Source of the DNA: UBA7672 sp030824255
Lineage (GTDB): Bacteria > Pseudomonadota > Alphaproteobacteria > Caulobacterales > Hyphomonadaceae
Direction: 5' to 3'
DNA length: 64,000 nt
NCBI GenBank assembly: GCA_942493305.1
Contig: OW818686.1
Coordinates: forward strand, 3,100,001-3,164,000
Shown: piece by piece, positions 8,995 through 17,567 of the stretch
How positions within the stretch are numbered: the first letter of the stretch is position 1
Layout: the number at the start of each line of letters is the position of its first letter
Notes under the pieces: generated by a model
The model's database searches: none
Seen by the model: only the letters and a program-made list of their open reading frames with translations
What the model was told of the DNA's origin: nothing
Made by a program: the position numbers and the translations under genes

Positions 8995-10506
8995 TCACGC
9001 CACCTCCTTCACCTTCGCCGTCGCTTTTCCAAACTCCAGCGCCGCATCGTCGATCTTCCCGAACCGCATGGACATCATGTCCTTCGCGTAGTTCTGGTGC
9101 AGCTTCCATGGCGCCTTCGATCCCTGCTTGGGGAAGCGATCGATCGTCCGCTGCACATACCCCGACGTGAAATCCAGCCACGGCGTCTCCGTCACTTCGG
9201 GATCGGTGTTGCGCGGCGTCACTGAGTCAAAGCCGTTGTCGCCCATCCAGTTCAGCAGGTTGCACATGTATTCGCATGTCAGGTCGCATTTCAGCGTCCA
9301 CGATGCGTTGGTGTAGCCGAACACCGAAACAAGGTTCGGCACGCCCGAATACATCATGCCCTTGTAGGTCAGCTGCTTCGGCATCTCGACCGGCTGGCCG
9401 TCAACGCTCACCGCCATCCCGCCCAGAAACAGCAGGTCCAGCCCCGTCGCCGTCACCACCAGGTCGGCGGGCAACTCCTTGCCGCTCTTCAGCTTGAGGC
9501 CCGTCTCGGTGAACGCTGAAATCTCGTCGGTGACAATCGTCGATGTTCCCGCCTTCAGCGACGCGAACATGTCGCCATCGGGGATCAGGCACATCCGCTG
9601 GTCCCACGGATTGTAACGCGGCGTGAGATGCGTCTTCACATCATAGTCCGGCCCCAGAGCCTTCTGCGCCTGCGCCGTGATGAAGTCCGCCACCTTCTTC
9701 GGATTCTTCCGCGACTGTTTGTAGATATACATCGTCATCAGGACGTTGCGCCAACGGATGAGCCCATACGCCATCTTCGACGGCATCCACTTGCGCAGCC
9801 AGTTGGCGAACCTGTCCTCCGCCGGTCGGCTGACGATATAGGTCGGCGAGCGCTGCAGCATGGTCACGTGCTTCGCCGTCTTCGCCATCTCGGGCACGAG
9901 CGTCACCGCCGTCGCGCCCGATCCGATCACGACGACAGTCTTGCCCGCGTGGTCGATGTCCTCGGTCCATGTCTGCGGATGCACGATCCGCCCCTTGAAG
10001 CTGTCCTGCCCCTCGAACACCGGCGCATACCCCGCCGCGTAGCGGTAATACCCAGAGCACATCATCAGGAACGACGCTGTCGCCTGCACACGCGCCCCGC
10101 CAACCTCCGCCGTCACGGTCCACTGCGCCGTCTCGCTGTCCCAGTCGGCGGACAGCACCTTGTGCCCAAACCGGATGTGTTTCTCGATGTCGGCCTCGCG
10201 CGCCGTGTCCCGCACATACTTCAGGATCGACGGCCCGTCGGCGATCGCCTTCGCCTCCGTCCACGGCCGGAAGGCATAGCCCAGCGTGTACATGTCCGAG
10301 TCGGACCGGATGCCCGGATATCGGAACAGGTCCCATGTCCCGCCGATCGCCTCGCGCTGCTCCAGGATCGCATAGGTCTTGCCGGGGCATTTCTGCTGCA
10401 GCCACCACGCCGCGCCGATCCCCGAAAGTCCCGCCCCCACGATCAGCACATCAACATGCCCCGCCGAGCCTCTCGGCAGGGTGGTTTCACTCAGCGTATC
10501 CGCCAT
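8995..10506 (-). CDS. Flavin-containing Baeyer-Villiger monooxygenase
   Basis: NADPH- and O2-dependent oxidation of ketones to esters or of other soft nucleophiles. The 503-residue protein has an N-terminal FAD Rossmann motif (VGAGLSGIGAAW), the type I Baeyer-Villiger fingerprint FKGRIVHPQTW (FxGxxxHxxxW) near residue 165 and a second dinucleotide motif VVVIGSGATAV just after it. ATG at 10506 is chosen because AAGGAAA precedes it; the longer reading from 10557 adds 17 unlikely residues. It is divergent from pccB across 269 bases. The presence of the full fingerprint separates it from simple N-oxide-forming FMOs. The substrate is unknown. Confidence 0.93.
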   Translation of the reverse strand: MADTLSETTLPRGSAGHVDVLIVGAGLSGIGAAWWLQQKCPGKTYAILEQREAIGGTWDLFRYPGIRSDSDMYTLGYAFRPWTEAKAIADGPSILKYVRDTAREADIEKHIRFGHKVLSADWDSETAQWTVTAEVGGARVQATASFLMMCSGYYRYAAGYAPVFEGQDSFKGRIVHPQTWTEDIDHAGKTVVVIGSGATAVTLVPEMAKTAKHVTMLQRSPTYIVSRPAEDRFANWLRKWMPSKMAYGLIRWRNVLMTMYIYKQSRKNPKKVADFITAQAQKALGPDYDVKTHLTPRYNPWDQRMCLIPDGDMFASLKAGTSTIVTDEISAFTETGLKLKSGKELPADLVVTATGLDLLFLGGMAVSVDGQPVEMPKQLTYKGMMYSGVPNLVSVFGYTNASWTLKCDLTCEYMCNLLNWMGDNGFDSVTPRNTDPEVTETPWLDFTSGYVQRTIDRFPKQGSKAPWKLHQNYAKDMMSMRFGKIDDAALEFGKATAKVKEVA

Positions 10507-10775
10507 GAGCGTTTCCTTGTCTGAGCAGGGCGTCGTCTTGCCGCGCCGTCCCTGCAAATGCCTCCGCGGTCAGCCAACCAGACTCCCGCGTGACGCGATA
10601 GACCCCTCCAGAACAATCGGTATGCCGCTCCCCGCTAACCAACAGCGCGTTTCGCCGCGCGCCCCAGGGCCGGTCTTGCCGTCGCGGGCAGGGCATATCT
10701 TGCCCCTTCTGCCTTGCGCAGGGGCCCCCGCGCCGTTTATCTGGCCGCCAAACTCGATCAGGGGCCGCTGGAACC

Positions 10776-12308
10776 ATGAAAGATATCGTCGAGGCGCTGG
10801 AGAAGAAGCGCGAGCATGCCCGGATGGGTGGCGGCCAGAAGCGCATCGACGCCCAGCACGCCAAGGGCAAGCTCACGGCGCGCGAGCGTATCGCCCTCCT
10901 GCTCGATGAAGGCTCCTTCGAGGAGTGGGACATGTTCGTCGAACACCGCTCCCACGATTTCGGCATGGAAAACCAGCGCATCCCCGGCGACGGCGTCGTC
11001 ACGGGCTGGGGCACGATCAATGGCCGCGTCGTCTACGTCTTCTCGAAGGACTTCACCGTGTTCGGCGGCTCGCTCAGCCGCGCCCACGCCGAAAAGATCG
11101 TGAAGGTCCAGCAGGCCGCCATGAAGAACGGCGCGCCGGTCATCGGCCTGTTCGATGCCGGCGGCGCCCGCATCCAGGAGGGCGTCGAAGCCCTCGGCGG
11201 CTATGCCGACATCTTCCTCGAGAACGTGCTGGCCTCGGGCGTCATCCCGCAGATCTCCGTCATCATGGGCCCCTGCGCCGGCGGCGACGTCTACAGCCCC
11301 GCGATGACCGACTTCATCTTCATGGTGAAGGACACGTCCTACATGTACGTGACCGGCCCGGATGTCGTGAAGACCGTCACCAACGAGATCGTCACGCATG
11401 AAGAGCTCGGCGGCGCCCGCGTCCATGCCCAGAAATCCGGCGTCGTCGATGGCGCCTACGAGAACGACCTCGAGACGCTGGCGCAGATGCGCCGCCTCGT
11501 CGGCTTCCTCCCGCTGTCCAACCGCGACAAGCCGCCCACCGTCCCCACCTTCGACGATCCGGAACGCGCCGAGCCCTCGCTGGACACGCTTGTCCCGGCG
11601 AACCCGAACACGCCCTACGACATGAAGGAGCTGATCCAGAAGGTCGCCGACGAGGGCGACTTCTTCGAGATCGGCAAGGACTTCGGAAAGAACATCCTCA
11701 CCGGCTTCGGCCGCATGGAGGGCACGACGGTCGGCTTCGTCGCCAACCAGCCCATGTCGCTCGCCGGCGTCCTCGACATCGACTCCAGCCGCAAGGCCGC
11801 GCGCTTCGTGCGCTTCTGCGATTGCTTCAACATCCCGATCGTCACGTTCGTCGACGTGCCGGGCTTCATGCCGGGCACGAAGCAGGAATATGGCGGCCTC
11901 ATCAAGCATGGCGCGAAGCTGCTCTTCGCCTACGCCGAAGCCACCGTTCCGAAAGTCACCGTCATCACGCGCAAGGCCTATGGCGGCGCCTATGACGTCA
12001 TGAGCTCGAAACACCTGCGCGGCGACGTCAACTTCGCCTGGCCCACCGCCGAGATCGCGGTCATGGGCGCCAAGGGCGCTGTCGAGATCATCTTCCGCGC
12101 CGACGCGGGCGATGCTGAAAAGCTCGCCGCGAAGACGAAGGAATATCAGGATCGCTTCGCCAACCCGTATGTCGCCGCCTCACGCGGCTTCATCGACGAC
12201 GTGATCATGCCGCACAACACGCGCAAACGCATCATCCGCTCGCTCCGCACGCTGAAGAACAAACAGCTCAGCAACCCGCCGAAGAAGCACGACAACATTC
12301 CGCTGTAG
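10776..12308 (+). CDS. pccB: Propionyl-CoA carboxylase beta subunit (carboxyltransferase)
   Basis: Transfers CO2 from carboxybiotin to propionyl-CoA, giving methylmalonyl-CoA. Its 510 residues form two crotonase-like halves. The N-terminal half has DFTVFGGSLSRAHAEKI and GLFDAGGARIQEGVEALGGY (acyl-CoA site and first oxyanion hole). The C-terminal half has DVPGFMPGTKQEYGGLIKHGAKLL in pieces and AYGGAYDVMSSKHLRGD (biotin site). Length and motifs agree closely with PccB rather than AccD or MccB. The matching alpha subunit is at 18232, about 6 kb away with other genes between. A small hairpin cluster follows the gene. Confidence 0.96.
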   Translation: MKDIVEALEKKREHARMGGGQKRIDAQHAKGKLTARERIALLLDEGSFEEWDMFVEHRSHDFGMENQRIPGDGVVTGWGTINGRVVYVFSKDFTVFGGSLSRAHAEKIVKVQQAAMKNGAPVIGLFDAGGARIQEGVEALGGYADIFLENVLASGVIPQISVIMGPCAGGDVYSPAMTDFIFMVKDTSYMYVTGPDVVKTVTNEIVTHEELGGARVHAQKSGVVDGAYENDLETLAQMRRLVGFLPLSNRDKPPTVPTFDDPERAEPSLDTLVPANPNTPYDMKELIQKVADEGDFFEIGKDFGKNILTGFGRMEGTTVGFVANQPMSLAGVLDIDSSRKAARFVRFCDCFNIPIVTFVDVPGFMPGTKQEYGGLIKHGAKLLFAYAEATVPKVTVITRKAYGGAYDVMSSKHLRGDVNFAWPTAEIAVMGAKGAVEIIFRADAGDAEKLAAKTKEYQDRFANPYVAASRGFIDDVIMPHNTRKRIIRSLRTLKNKQLSNPPKKHDNIPL

Positions 12309-12333
12309 GTCCGCAAGGTCGCGGGAAGTCCTG

Positions 12334-12399
12334 CCCCACGCAAAGCGTGGGGAAGGTGGCATGCGAAGCATGACGGAAGGGGCTGGCCGCGAAGCGGCC
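12334..12399. repeat. Cluster of three short perfect hairpins with AAA/GAA triloops
   Basis: Between pccB and the lipoprotein gene lie three adjacent inverted repeats: CCCCACGC-AAA-GCGTGGGG at 12334-12352, CATGC-GAA-GCATG at 12360-12372 and GGCCGC-GAA-GCGGCC at 12385-12399. Each has a three-base loop. The same architecture looks like a dispersed REP-type mosaic element of alphaproteobacterial intergenic regions. It could also end pccB transcription, although no T-run follows. Only this copy was seen in the window. Confidence 0.6.
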
Positions 12400-12428
12400 G
12401 GATGGCTCGATCTGCAGGACGCCAACGC

Positions 12429-13034
12429 TCACTCCGGCGACGGCATCCCCTCCAGCAGTTCGCCCACCTTGTCCGCCATGTCCGGATTGCTCGCCAGCGG
12501 CATCATGATGCTCGCCATCTTCATGCCGAAGCCGAGCAGCTGCGGATAAGCCGAACCGAACGCGACTTCGCGGTCATTCTCGCTCATCGCCTTGAGCTGC
12601 GCCGAAGGGGCGGACATCTGCGCATAGATCGCCGCAAGCTGTGGCCTTGCCGCCGCCACGCCCGCATCATCCTTCACCGTGCTCAGCACGGTGAACACCT
12701 TCTCCAGCCCCGCGACATAGGCGGAAGCCGCCGGATGCACCTGGCCGCTCGCAATCGCGCCAGTGATGGCCTGCATCTTGGCGCGCTCTTCCGCTGTCAT
12801 CTCCGGGTTCATGGCGCCTGCCATTGCGCCCGCCTGCGCCATCGCCGCCGCCAGCTGTTCCGGGGATACCTGTGCGCCATCCACGCCTGCCGCCATCCCG
12901 CCAAACGCGGCCGCCATCTCCTGCATGGCCTTGGCGGCATTTTCCGCCGCGATCTGCTCCGGCGTCTTTGCCGGCTGACATGCGCTCACGCTGAGCGAAG
13001 CCACAAGCAGGGCGATGGCTGAAATGCGGATCAT
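12429..13034 (-). CDS. Putative lipoprotein of unknown function
   Basis: A 201-residue exported protein. The signal peptide ends in a lipobox (LSVSAC, Cys at about residue 19), so it should be acylated and membrane-anchored. The mature part is Ala- and Met-rich (many short AAxxM and MAAA motifs) and likely helical. No known domain was recognised. It is convergent with pccB. Codon use resembles its neighbours, so it appears to be a resident gene. Confidence 0.7.
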   Translation of the reverse strand: MIRISAIALLVASLSVSACQPAKTPEQIAAENAAKAMQEMAAAFGGMAAGVDGAQVSPEQLAAAMAQAGAMAGAMNPEMTAEERAKMQAITGAIASGQVHPAASAYVAGLEKVFTVLSTVKDDAGVAAARPQLAAIYAQMSAPSAQLKAMSENDREVAFGSAYPQLLGFGMKMASIMMPLASNPDMADKVGELLEGMPSPE

Positions 13035-13151
13035 GTTGTCCCTCCCGGATTATGCCGCGAGTGTGCGAGCAGCCGAAAGCACCCGCAACCCTTCATTGCA
13101 CCCGCGCTCCCAAAGCACCCGTCCGATGCAACGGGCGTCTCTCGAATTCGC

Positions 13152-13643
13152 TTACTGAGGCGTCTCCGCACTGTCCCCGCGCATCTTGTCCAGCATCTGC
13201 CGATAGTTCTTGCGGACTGCTGCCGGCAGGCATCCATCGGTCAGCCCGATCTCAAGCTTTTCAGCGAGCGCCGCCTGATTGCCCAGCTCGCGATAGGCGG
13301 CCACTTCGATCTGTAGCAGGGCTGCCAGTTGACGTGGAGAGGCGGCATGCGGGCGGGCCAGCGCCGCAGAATCCAGCGCGCCCGCGCCATCGCGAGACTG
13401 CAGCGCGACGCTGGCGGCGTTGAAGTGATCCACGAAAGGCTTGCTCGCCTTTTCCAGCGACTTGTCTCTCGGGGGGCAGGCATTCGGCGTGTCCTGGGCA
13501 ATCACCGCATGATCGCCTGGAGGCGGTCGATAGTCGCCGCGACTATCGGGTTCACGTTCGAACGCCCCCCGTCCAATCGGCAGCTGCGCGAATGCCGCGC
13601 CCGCGCAAAGAATCGGAGCGATAGCCAGAACGGCCAGTCTCAT
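13152..13643 (-). CDS. Small exported protein of unknown function
   Basis: A 163-residue protein with an N-terminal signal peptide (cleavage probably after AAFA). The mature protein contains two cysteines (NACPPRD, DGCLPA) that could form a disulfide in the periplasm. The C-terminal half is helical (AALLQIEVAAYRELGNQAAL). No family was recognised. It lies upstream of the lipoprotein gene on the same strand with a 117-base gap. It is divergent from the MHS transporter. Confidence 0.7.
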   Translation of the reverse strand: MRLAVLAIAPILCAGAAFAQLPIGRGAFEREPDSRGDYRPPPGDHAVIAQDTPNACPPRDKSLEKASKPFVDHFNAASVALQSRDGAGALDSAALARPHAASPRQLAALLQIEVAAYRELGNQAALAEKLEIGLTDGCLPAAVRKNYRQMLDKMRGDSAETPQ

Positions 13644-13804
13644 GCCGCAATCTCCCCAACGTGCGCACGAACTGTCTCACGATCCCGCCGAACAGGCGAG
13701 GGGAACGGGATCGTTTCGCCTTGCCCTCTGCGTCATGCCGTTGCAGCTTGCGCCCAACATGCGCGCCGGACTCGCCAGACAGTCCGCGAGGGGAGAGACG
13801 ATCA

Positions 13805-15520
13805 ATGGAAACGTCCGCTGAGGGCGCGAAAGCGCCCGAGAAGCAGAATGGTGCGCTCGTCATCGGCGCGTCCAGCGTCGGCACCATGTTCGAATGGTAC
13901 GACTTTTTCCTCTACGGATCGCTCGTCGCCAACATCAACATGCACTTTTACTCCGGCGTGAACGAGACGACCGGCTACATCCTCGCCCTCGCCACCTTCG
14001 CCGCCGGCTTCATCGTCCGCCCGTTTGGCGCGCTGGCCTTCGGCCGCATCGGCGACATCGTCGGCCGCAAGAACACATTCCTCGTCACCATGATCATCAT
14101 GGGCATCGCGACCTTCCTGGTCGGCCTGCTGCCCGGCGCTGATTTCTTCGAGAACATGGGTGCGGGCATGGGCGTCATCGCCCCGATCCTGCTCGTCCTG
14201 CTGCGCGTGCTGCAGGGTCTTGCGATCGGCGGGGAGTATGGCGGCGCCGCCACCTACATCGCCGAACATGCGCCGCCGAACCGTCGTGGCTTCTTCACCT
14301 CCTGGATCCAGATCACCGCGACGATCGGCCTGTTCATCTCGCTCCTTGTCATCCTCGGCATCCGCTCGCTGATGTCGACGGAAGACTTCAACGCGTGGGG
14401 CTGGCGCATCCCGTTCCTGCTGTCGGCCTTCCTCCTGGTGATCTCGGTCTGGATTCGCGTCCAGCTGAACGAGAGCCCCGTCTTCCTCAAGATGAAGGAA
14501 GAGGCCGCCACGTCGAAAGCCCCGCTGTCGGAAGCCTTCGGCAACTGGAAGAACGTGAAGTGGGTGCTGATCGCCCTGTTCGGCTGCGTCATGGGCCAGG
14601 CGGTGATCTGGTACACCGGCACCTTCTATGGCCTCACCTACATGAAGCAGACCCTGCGCATGGACCCCGCGCAGGCTGATACGCTTGTGGCGGTGTCGCT
14701 GCTGATCGGCACGCCGTTCTACATCTTCTTCGGCTGGCTGTCGGACAAGATCGGCCGCCGCAACCTGATCCTCGCCGGCCTTCTCATTCCGGTGCTGACC
14801 TACTTCCCGCTCTTCCACATGCTGACGCAGTCGGCGAACCCTGCGCTCTATGCGGCGGTCGATACCTCGCCCGTCATCGTCCGCGCCGATCCCGCCGCGT
14901 GCTCGCTCCAGTTCGACCCCGTGGGCAAGAACAAGTTCGACACGCAGTCGTGCGACGTGGCGAAGGCGCTGCTGTCGAAGTCGGGCGTCAGCTACAACGC
15001 CGAAGACGTGCCGCCCGGAACGCCAGCCGAAATCCAGATCGGCGGCCAGGCCTATCCGGCCCCTGCCGTCGAAGCGATGGATCCTGCCGCCCGCGCCACC
15101 GCGATCGCCGCCTACAACACGCAGGTGAGCGAAGCCCTGAAAGCCGCAGGCTATCCCGCCAGCGCCGACAAGGACCTCGTCAACGCCGGCATGGTGGTCG
15201 CGCTGCTGTTCTTCACGCAGCTCTGCACCGCGATGGTCTACGGCCCCATGGCCGCGATGCTCGTGGAACTGTTCCCGGCAAGGGTGCGCTACACGTCGAT
15301 GTCGTTGCCCTACCACATCGGCAATGGCTGGTTCGGCGGCCTGCTGCCCACCATCGCCTTCGCCATCGTGGCGAGTACCGGCAACATCTACGCCGGCATC
15401 TGGTATCCTGTGATCATCGCGGGCATCACCTTCGTGATCGCGCTCTTCTTCCTGCCGGAAACCTACAAGCGCAATATCAAGCACGGCGAAGGGTTTGACG
15501 ACGGGAAGGGCTCTTATTGA
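13805..15520 (+). CDS. MFS transporter, metabolite:H+ symporter (MHS) family
   Basis: Inner-membrane proton-coupled importer of a small organic acid or related metabolite. MHS hallmarks are FEWYDFFLYGSL in helix 1 and GRIGDIVGRKNTF in the loop between helices 2 and 3. It is 571 residues, longer than the usual 430-450. The excess is a hydrophilic block at about residues 345-455, between helices that normally adjoin, containing two Cys. Start ATG 13805 has a purine-rich GGGGAGAG upstream. The stop overlaps the start of the next gene by 4 bases, so transporter and dehydrogenase are translationally coupled. The substrate may be a 2-hydroxy or 2-oxo acid, by context only. Confidence 0.92.
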   Translation: METSAEGAKAPEKQNGALVIGASSVGTMFEWYDFFLYGSLVANINMHFYSGVNETTGYILALATFAAGFIVRPFGALAFGRIGDIVGRKNTFLVTMIIMGIATFLVGLLPGADFFENMGAGMGVIAPILLVLLRVLQGLAIGGEYGGAATYIAEHAPPNRRGFFTSWIQITATIGLFISLLVILGIRSLMSTEDFNAWGWRIPFLLSAFLLVISVWIRVQLNESPVFLKMKEEAATSKAPLSEAFGNWKNVKWVLIALFGCVMGQAVIWYTGTFYGLTYMKQTLRMDPAQADTLVAVSLLIGTPFYIFFGWLSDKIGRRNLILAGLLIPVLTYFPLFHMLTQSANPALYAAVDTSPVIVRADPAACSLQFDPVGKNKFDTQSCDVAKALLSKSGVSYNAEDVPPGTPAEIQIGGQAYPAPAVEAMDPAARATAIAAYNTQVSEALKAAGYPASADKDLVNAGMVVALLFFTQLCTAMVYGPMAAMLVELFPARVRYTSMSLPYHIGNGWFGGLLPTIAFAIVASTGNIYAGIWYPVIIAGITFVIALFFLPETYKRNIKHGEGFDDGKGSY

Positions 15521-16479
15521 GCAAGTTGGGCCGTATCGTAGCATCCCTCCCGATCCCGCACGTGCTGCGGGATCGGGTCGATGCCCAGTTCGACTGCATC
15601 GCGCCAGACCGTCACCTGAAGACGGATGAGGTGATCGCCCTCGCCAACCAGCACCAGCCAGACGGCCTGCTGATCTCCCTCGGCATGCCCATGCGCGCCG
15701 AACACATCGCGCAGCTCCCCGCCAGCATCCGCGTCATGGCCACCACCAGCGTCGGCTACGACCATATAGACGTCGCCGCCGCCAACGCGCGCGGCATCAT
15801 CGTCTGCAACACGCCCGACGTGCTGACGGACGCGACCGCCGACACCCACATGCTCCTCCTCCTCGGCGCCGCCCGCCGCGCGAAGGAGCATGTGCGCAAC
15901 ATGGATGGCGGCTGGAAGATCCGGAATGGCTTCTTCCAGGGCCTTGGCGTGGAAGTCACCGGCAAGACGATGGGCATCGTCGGCATGGGCCGCATCGGCC
16001 GCGCCGTGGCGGATCGCGCGCGCGGTTTCCGCATGCCCATCCTCTATCACAATCGCACGCGCCTCCGGGCCGACCGCGAAGGCGACGCCCGCTACTTCGC
16101 CAGCCTCGAAGACATGCTGCCCCTCTGCCAGGTCCTCAGCCTCAACCTGCCGGGCGGGCAGGGCGTGCTGATGACGGCGGAGCGTTTCGCGCTCCTCCCC
16201 CGCGGCGCGATCTTCGTGAACTCCGCGCGCGGCTCGCTGGTCGATGAAGGCGCGCTTCTGGAAGCCCTGAAGTCCGGCCAGGTCGGCGCGGCGGGGCTCG
16301 ACGTCTTCCAGAAGGAGCCCGGTTACGACACGCGGCTCAACGAGCTGGAGAACACCTTCCTGCTCCCCCATATCGGCAGCGCTACGGTGGAAACCCGCAC
16401 GGCGATGGCAGAGCTGGCGCTGGACGGCATCGTCGGCGTCCTCGCCGGCCAGTCGCCGTCGAACATCATCAAGGTCTGA
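15517..16479 (+). CDS. D-2-hydroxyacid dehydrogenase (glyoxylate/hydroxypyruvate reductase-like)
   Basis: NAD(P)H-dependent interconversion of 2-oxo and D-2-hydroxy acids. The 320-residue protein has the dinucleotide motif GIVGMGRIGRAVADRA in its middle. The catalytic residues Arg238 (NSARGSL), Glu267 (FQKEPG) and His285 (LPHIGSAT) are in the expected order. It appears to begin at TTG 15517 inside the TTGA overlap with the transporter stop; no better ATG lies close by. Coupling to an MHS transporter suggests uptake and reduction or oxidation of a short organic acid. GhrA/GyaR-type and phosphonate-type activities cannot be separated by sequence reading. Confidence 0.92.
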   Translation: MSKLGRIVASLPIPHVLRDRVDAQFDCIAPDRHLKTDEVIALANQHQPDGLLISLGMPMRAEHIAQLPASIRVMATTSVGYDHIDVAAANARGIIVCNTPDVLTDATADTHMLLLLGAARRAKEHVRNMDGGWKIRNGFFQGLGVEVTGKTMGIVGMGRIGRAVADRARGFRMPILYHNRTRLRADREGDARYFASLEDMLPLCQVLSLNLPGGQGVLMTAERFALLPRGAIFVNSARGSLVDEGALLEALKSGQVGAAGLDVFQKEPGYDTRLNELENTFLLPHIGSATVETRTAMAELALDGIVGVLAGQSPSNIIKV

Positions 16480-16648
16480 CCTCTGGCGGTCCCGCGTCGT
16501 TAACCGTCTGCCGCGACCAGACGGCCAGATCAGCATTCCCGAGGCACGCGAGTTGCGCCTGTAATCCCTGAGACGGCCCGAACCGCACCCAAGTGTATGC
16601 TAATAGCACAAAATGGGTAGTTGAGGCCGCAGGGAAAGGGACAGACAC

Positions 16649-17434
16649 ATGCAGATCGTCACTGTCAGCGGCTTCAAGGGCGGCACCGGCAAGACCACGC
16701 TGGCCACCCTCCTCAGCGTCGCCGCCACGCTCGAAGGCTGCAAGACAGCCGGCCTCGACCTCGACAACAACACCCGCAATTACGGCAGCATCCTCACGCG
16801 CCGCCGCGCCGCCGGTCTGGCTTCGCCCGATCACGTCGCCATGGTCGAATTCGAGGATGAAGCCGCCGCTCCCGTCCGTCATCCGCGCTGGCTGGACAGC
16901 ATGGTCCGCATGGCCCGCCAGGAAGGCTACGAACTCCTCGTCATCGACACCGGCTCTGGCACGACCGAAGACCGCTACCGCGCCCATGTGATCGCGGATG
17001 TCGTCCTCACCCCGCTCAACGAAAGCCCCAGTGACCTGCACGGCCTGTTCGCGGCGCCGGGGACGCCGCAGGCGGCCAAGGTGAACTATCGCGAACTCGT
17101 GGAAAGCGCCCGCTTTGAGCGCCAGTCCGCCGGCCTCCCGGCCCAGCGCTGGCATGTCTGCCGCAACCGCGTTTCACATCTGCCGACCCGTCTCGGCAAG
17201 ATCGTGGAGCGTCGCGTGGACCAGCTCGTCACAGAGGTCGGCCTTGAAGCCGTCTGGTGTGTGCGCGATCGCGTCGTCCACCGCTCCATCGCGCTCGATG
17301 GCCGCACGGTGCTCGATGCTCCGCTTGGCGCGCCGCTCACCATGAGCGAACTTGCTGGCCGCTCCGAAGCCCGTTCACTGCTGGGAATGCTCGCCCGCGC
17401 AAGCGTCCGCGAGCCCATGAAGCTGGCGGCCTGA
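16649..17434 (+). CDS. MipZ-like ParA/MinD-family ATPase
   Basis: A 261-residue cytoplasmic P-loop ATPase. The deviant Walker A is KGGTGKTT (Lys10 and Lys15), followed by a LDLDNN switch motif and a Walker B segment LLVIDTGSG. The C-terminal half (VCRNRVS, RRVDQL, VRDRVVHRSI, RSEARSLLGML) parallels MipZ, the Caulobacter division-site placement ATPase that forms gradients from ParB and inhibits FtsZ. It diverges from canonical MipZ in the P-loop (GGTGKTT in place of GGAGKST) and in its N-terminal third, so it may be a paralogue with another cargo. No ParB-like partner adjoins it. A 7-bp hairpin at 16504-16524 lies upstream. Confidence 0.8.
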   Translation: MQIVTVSGFKGGTGKTTLATLLSVAATLEGCKTAGLDLDNNTRNYGSILTRRRAAGLASPDHVAMVEFEDEAAAPVRHPRWLDSMVRMARQEGYELLVIDTGSGTTEDRYRAHVIADVVLTPLNESPSDLHGLFAAPGTPQAAKVNYRELVESARFERQSAGLPAQRWHVCRNRVSHLPTRLGKIVERRVDQLVTEVGLEAVWCVRDRVVHRSIALDGRTVLDAPLGAPLTMSELAGRSEARSLLGMLARASVREPMKLAA

Positions 17435-17441
17435 TACAACC

Positions 17442-17548
17442 TGTCATCCCGAAAGCCGTGCCGCGGCTATCCGGAGCCCATTTCGCGTTCGCGACGGCGG
17501 TCAAATGGTTCCCGGCGCTGCGCACTACGTGCGTCGGTCGGGATGACA
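17442..17548. repeat. 107-bp element bounded by TGTCATCCCGA inverted ends
   Basis: The gap between the MipZ-like and GIY-YIG genes is filled by a segment starting TGTCATCCCGA (17442-17452) and ending TCGGGATGACA (17538-17548), a perfect 11-bp inverted pair. A second, partial copy of its left part occurs at 39569-39603. No ORF fits inside. It is best read as a short dispersed palindromic repeat. It may also serve as a transcription end between the two convergent genes. Confidence 0.65.
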
Positions 17549-17567
17549 AGCGTTGAACGAAGCCGCC

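Noticed and set aside
13802..15544. 580-codon minus-strand frame opposite the MHS transporter
   Set aside because: Its Asp/His/Arg-rich composition is typical of an antisense frame; the plus strand has the transporter motifs.
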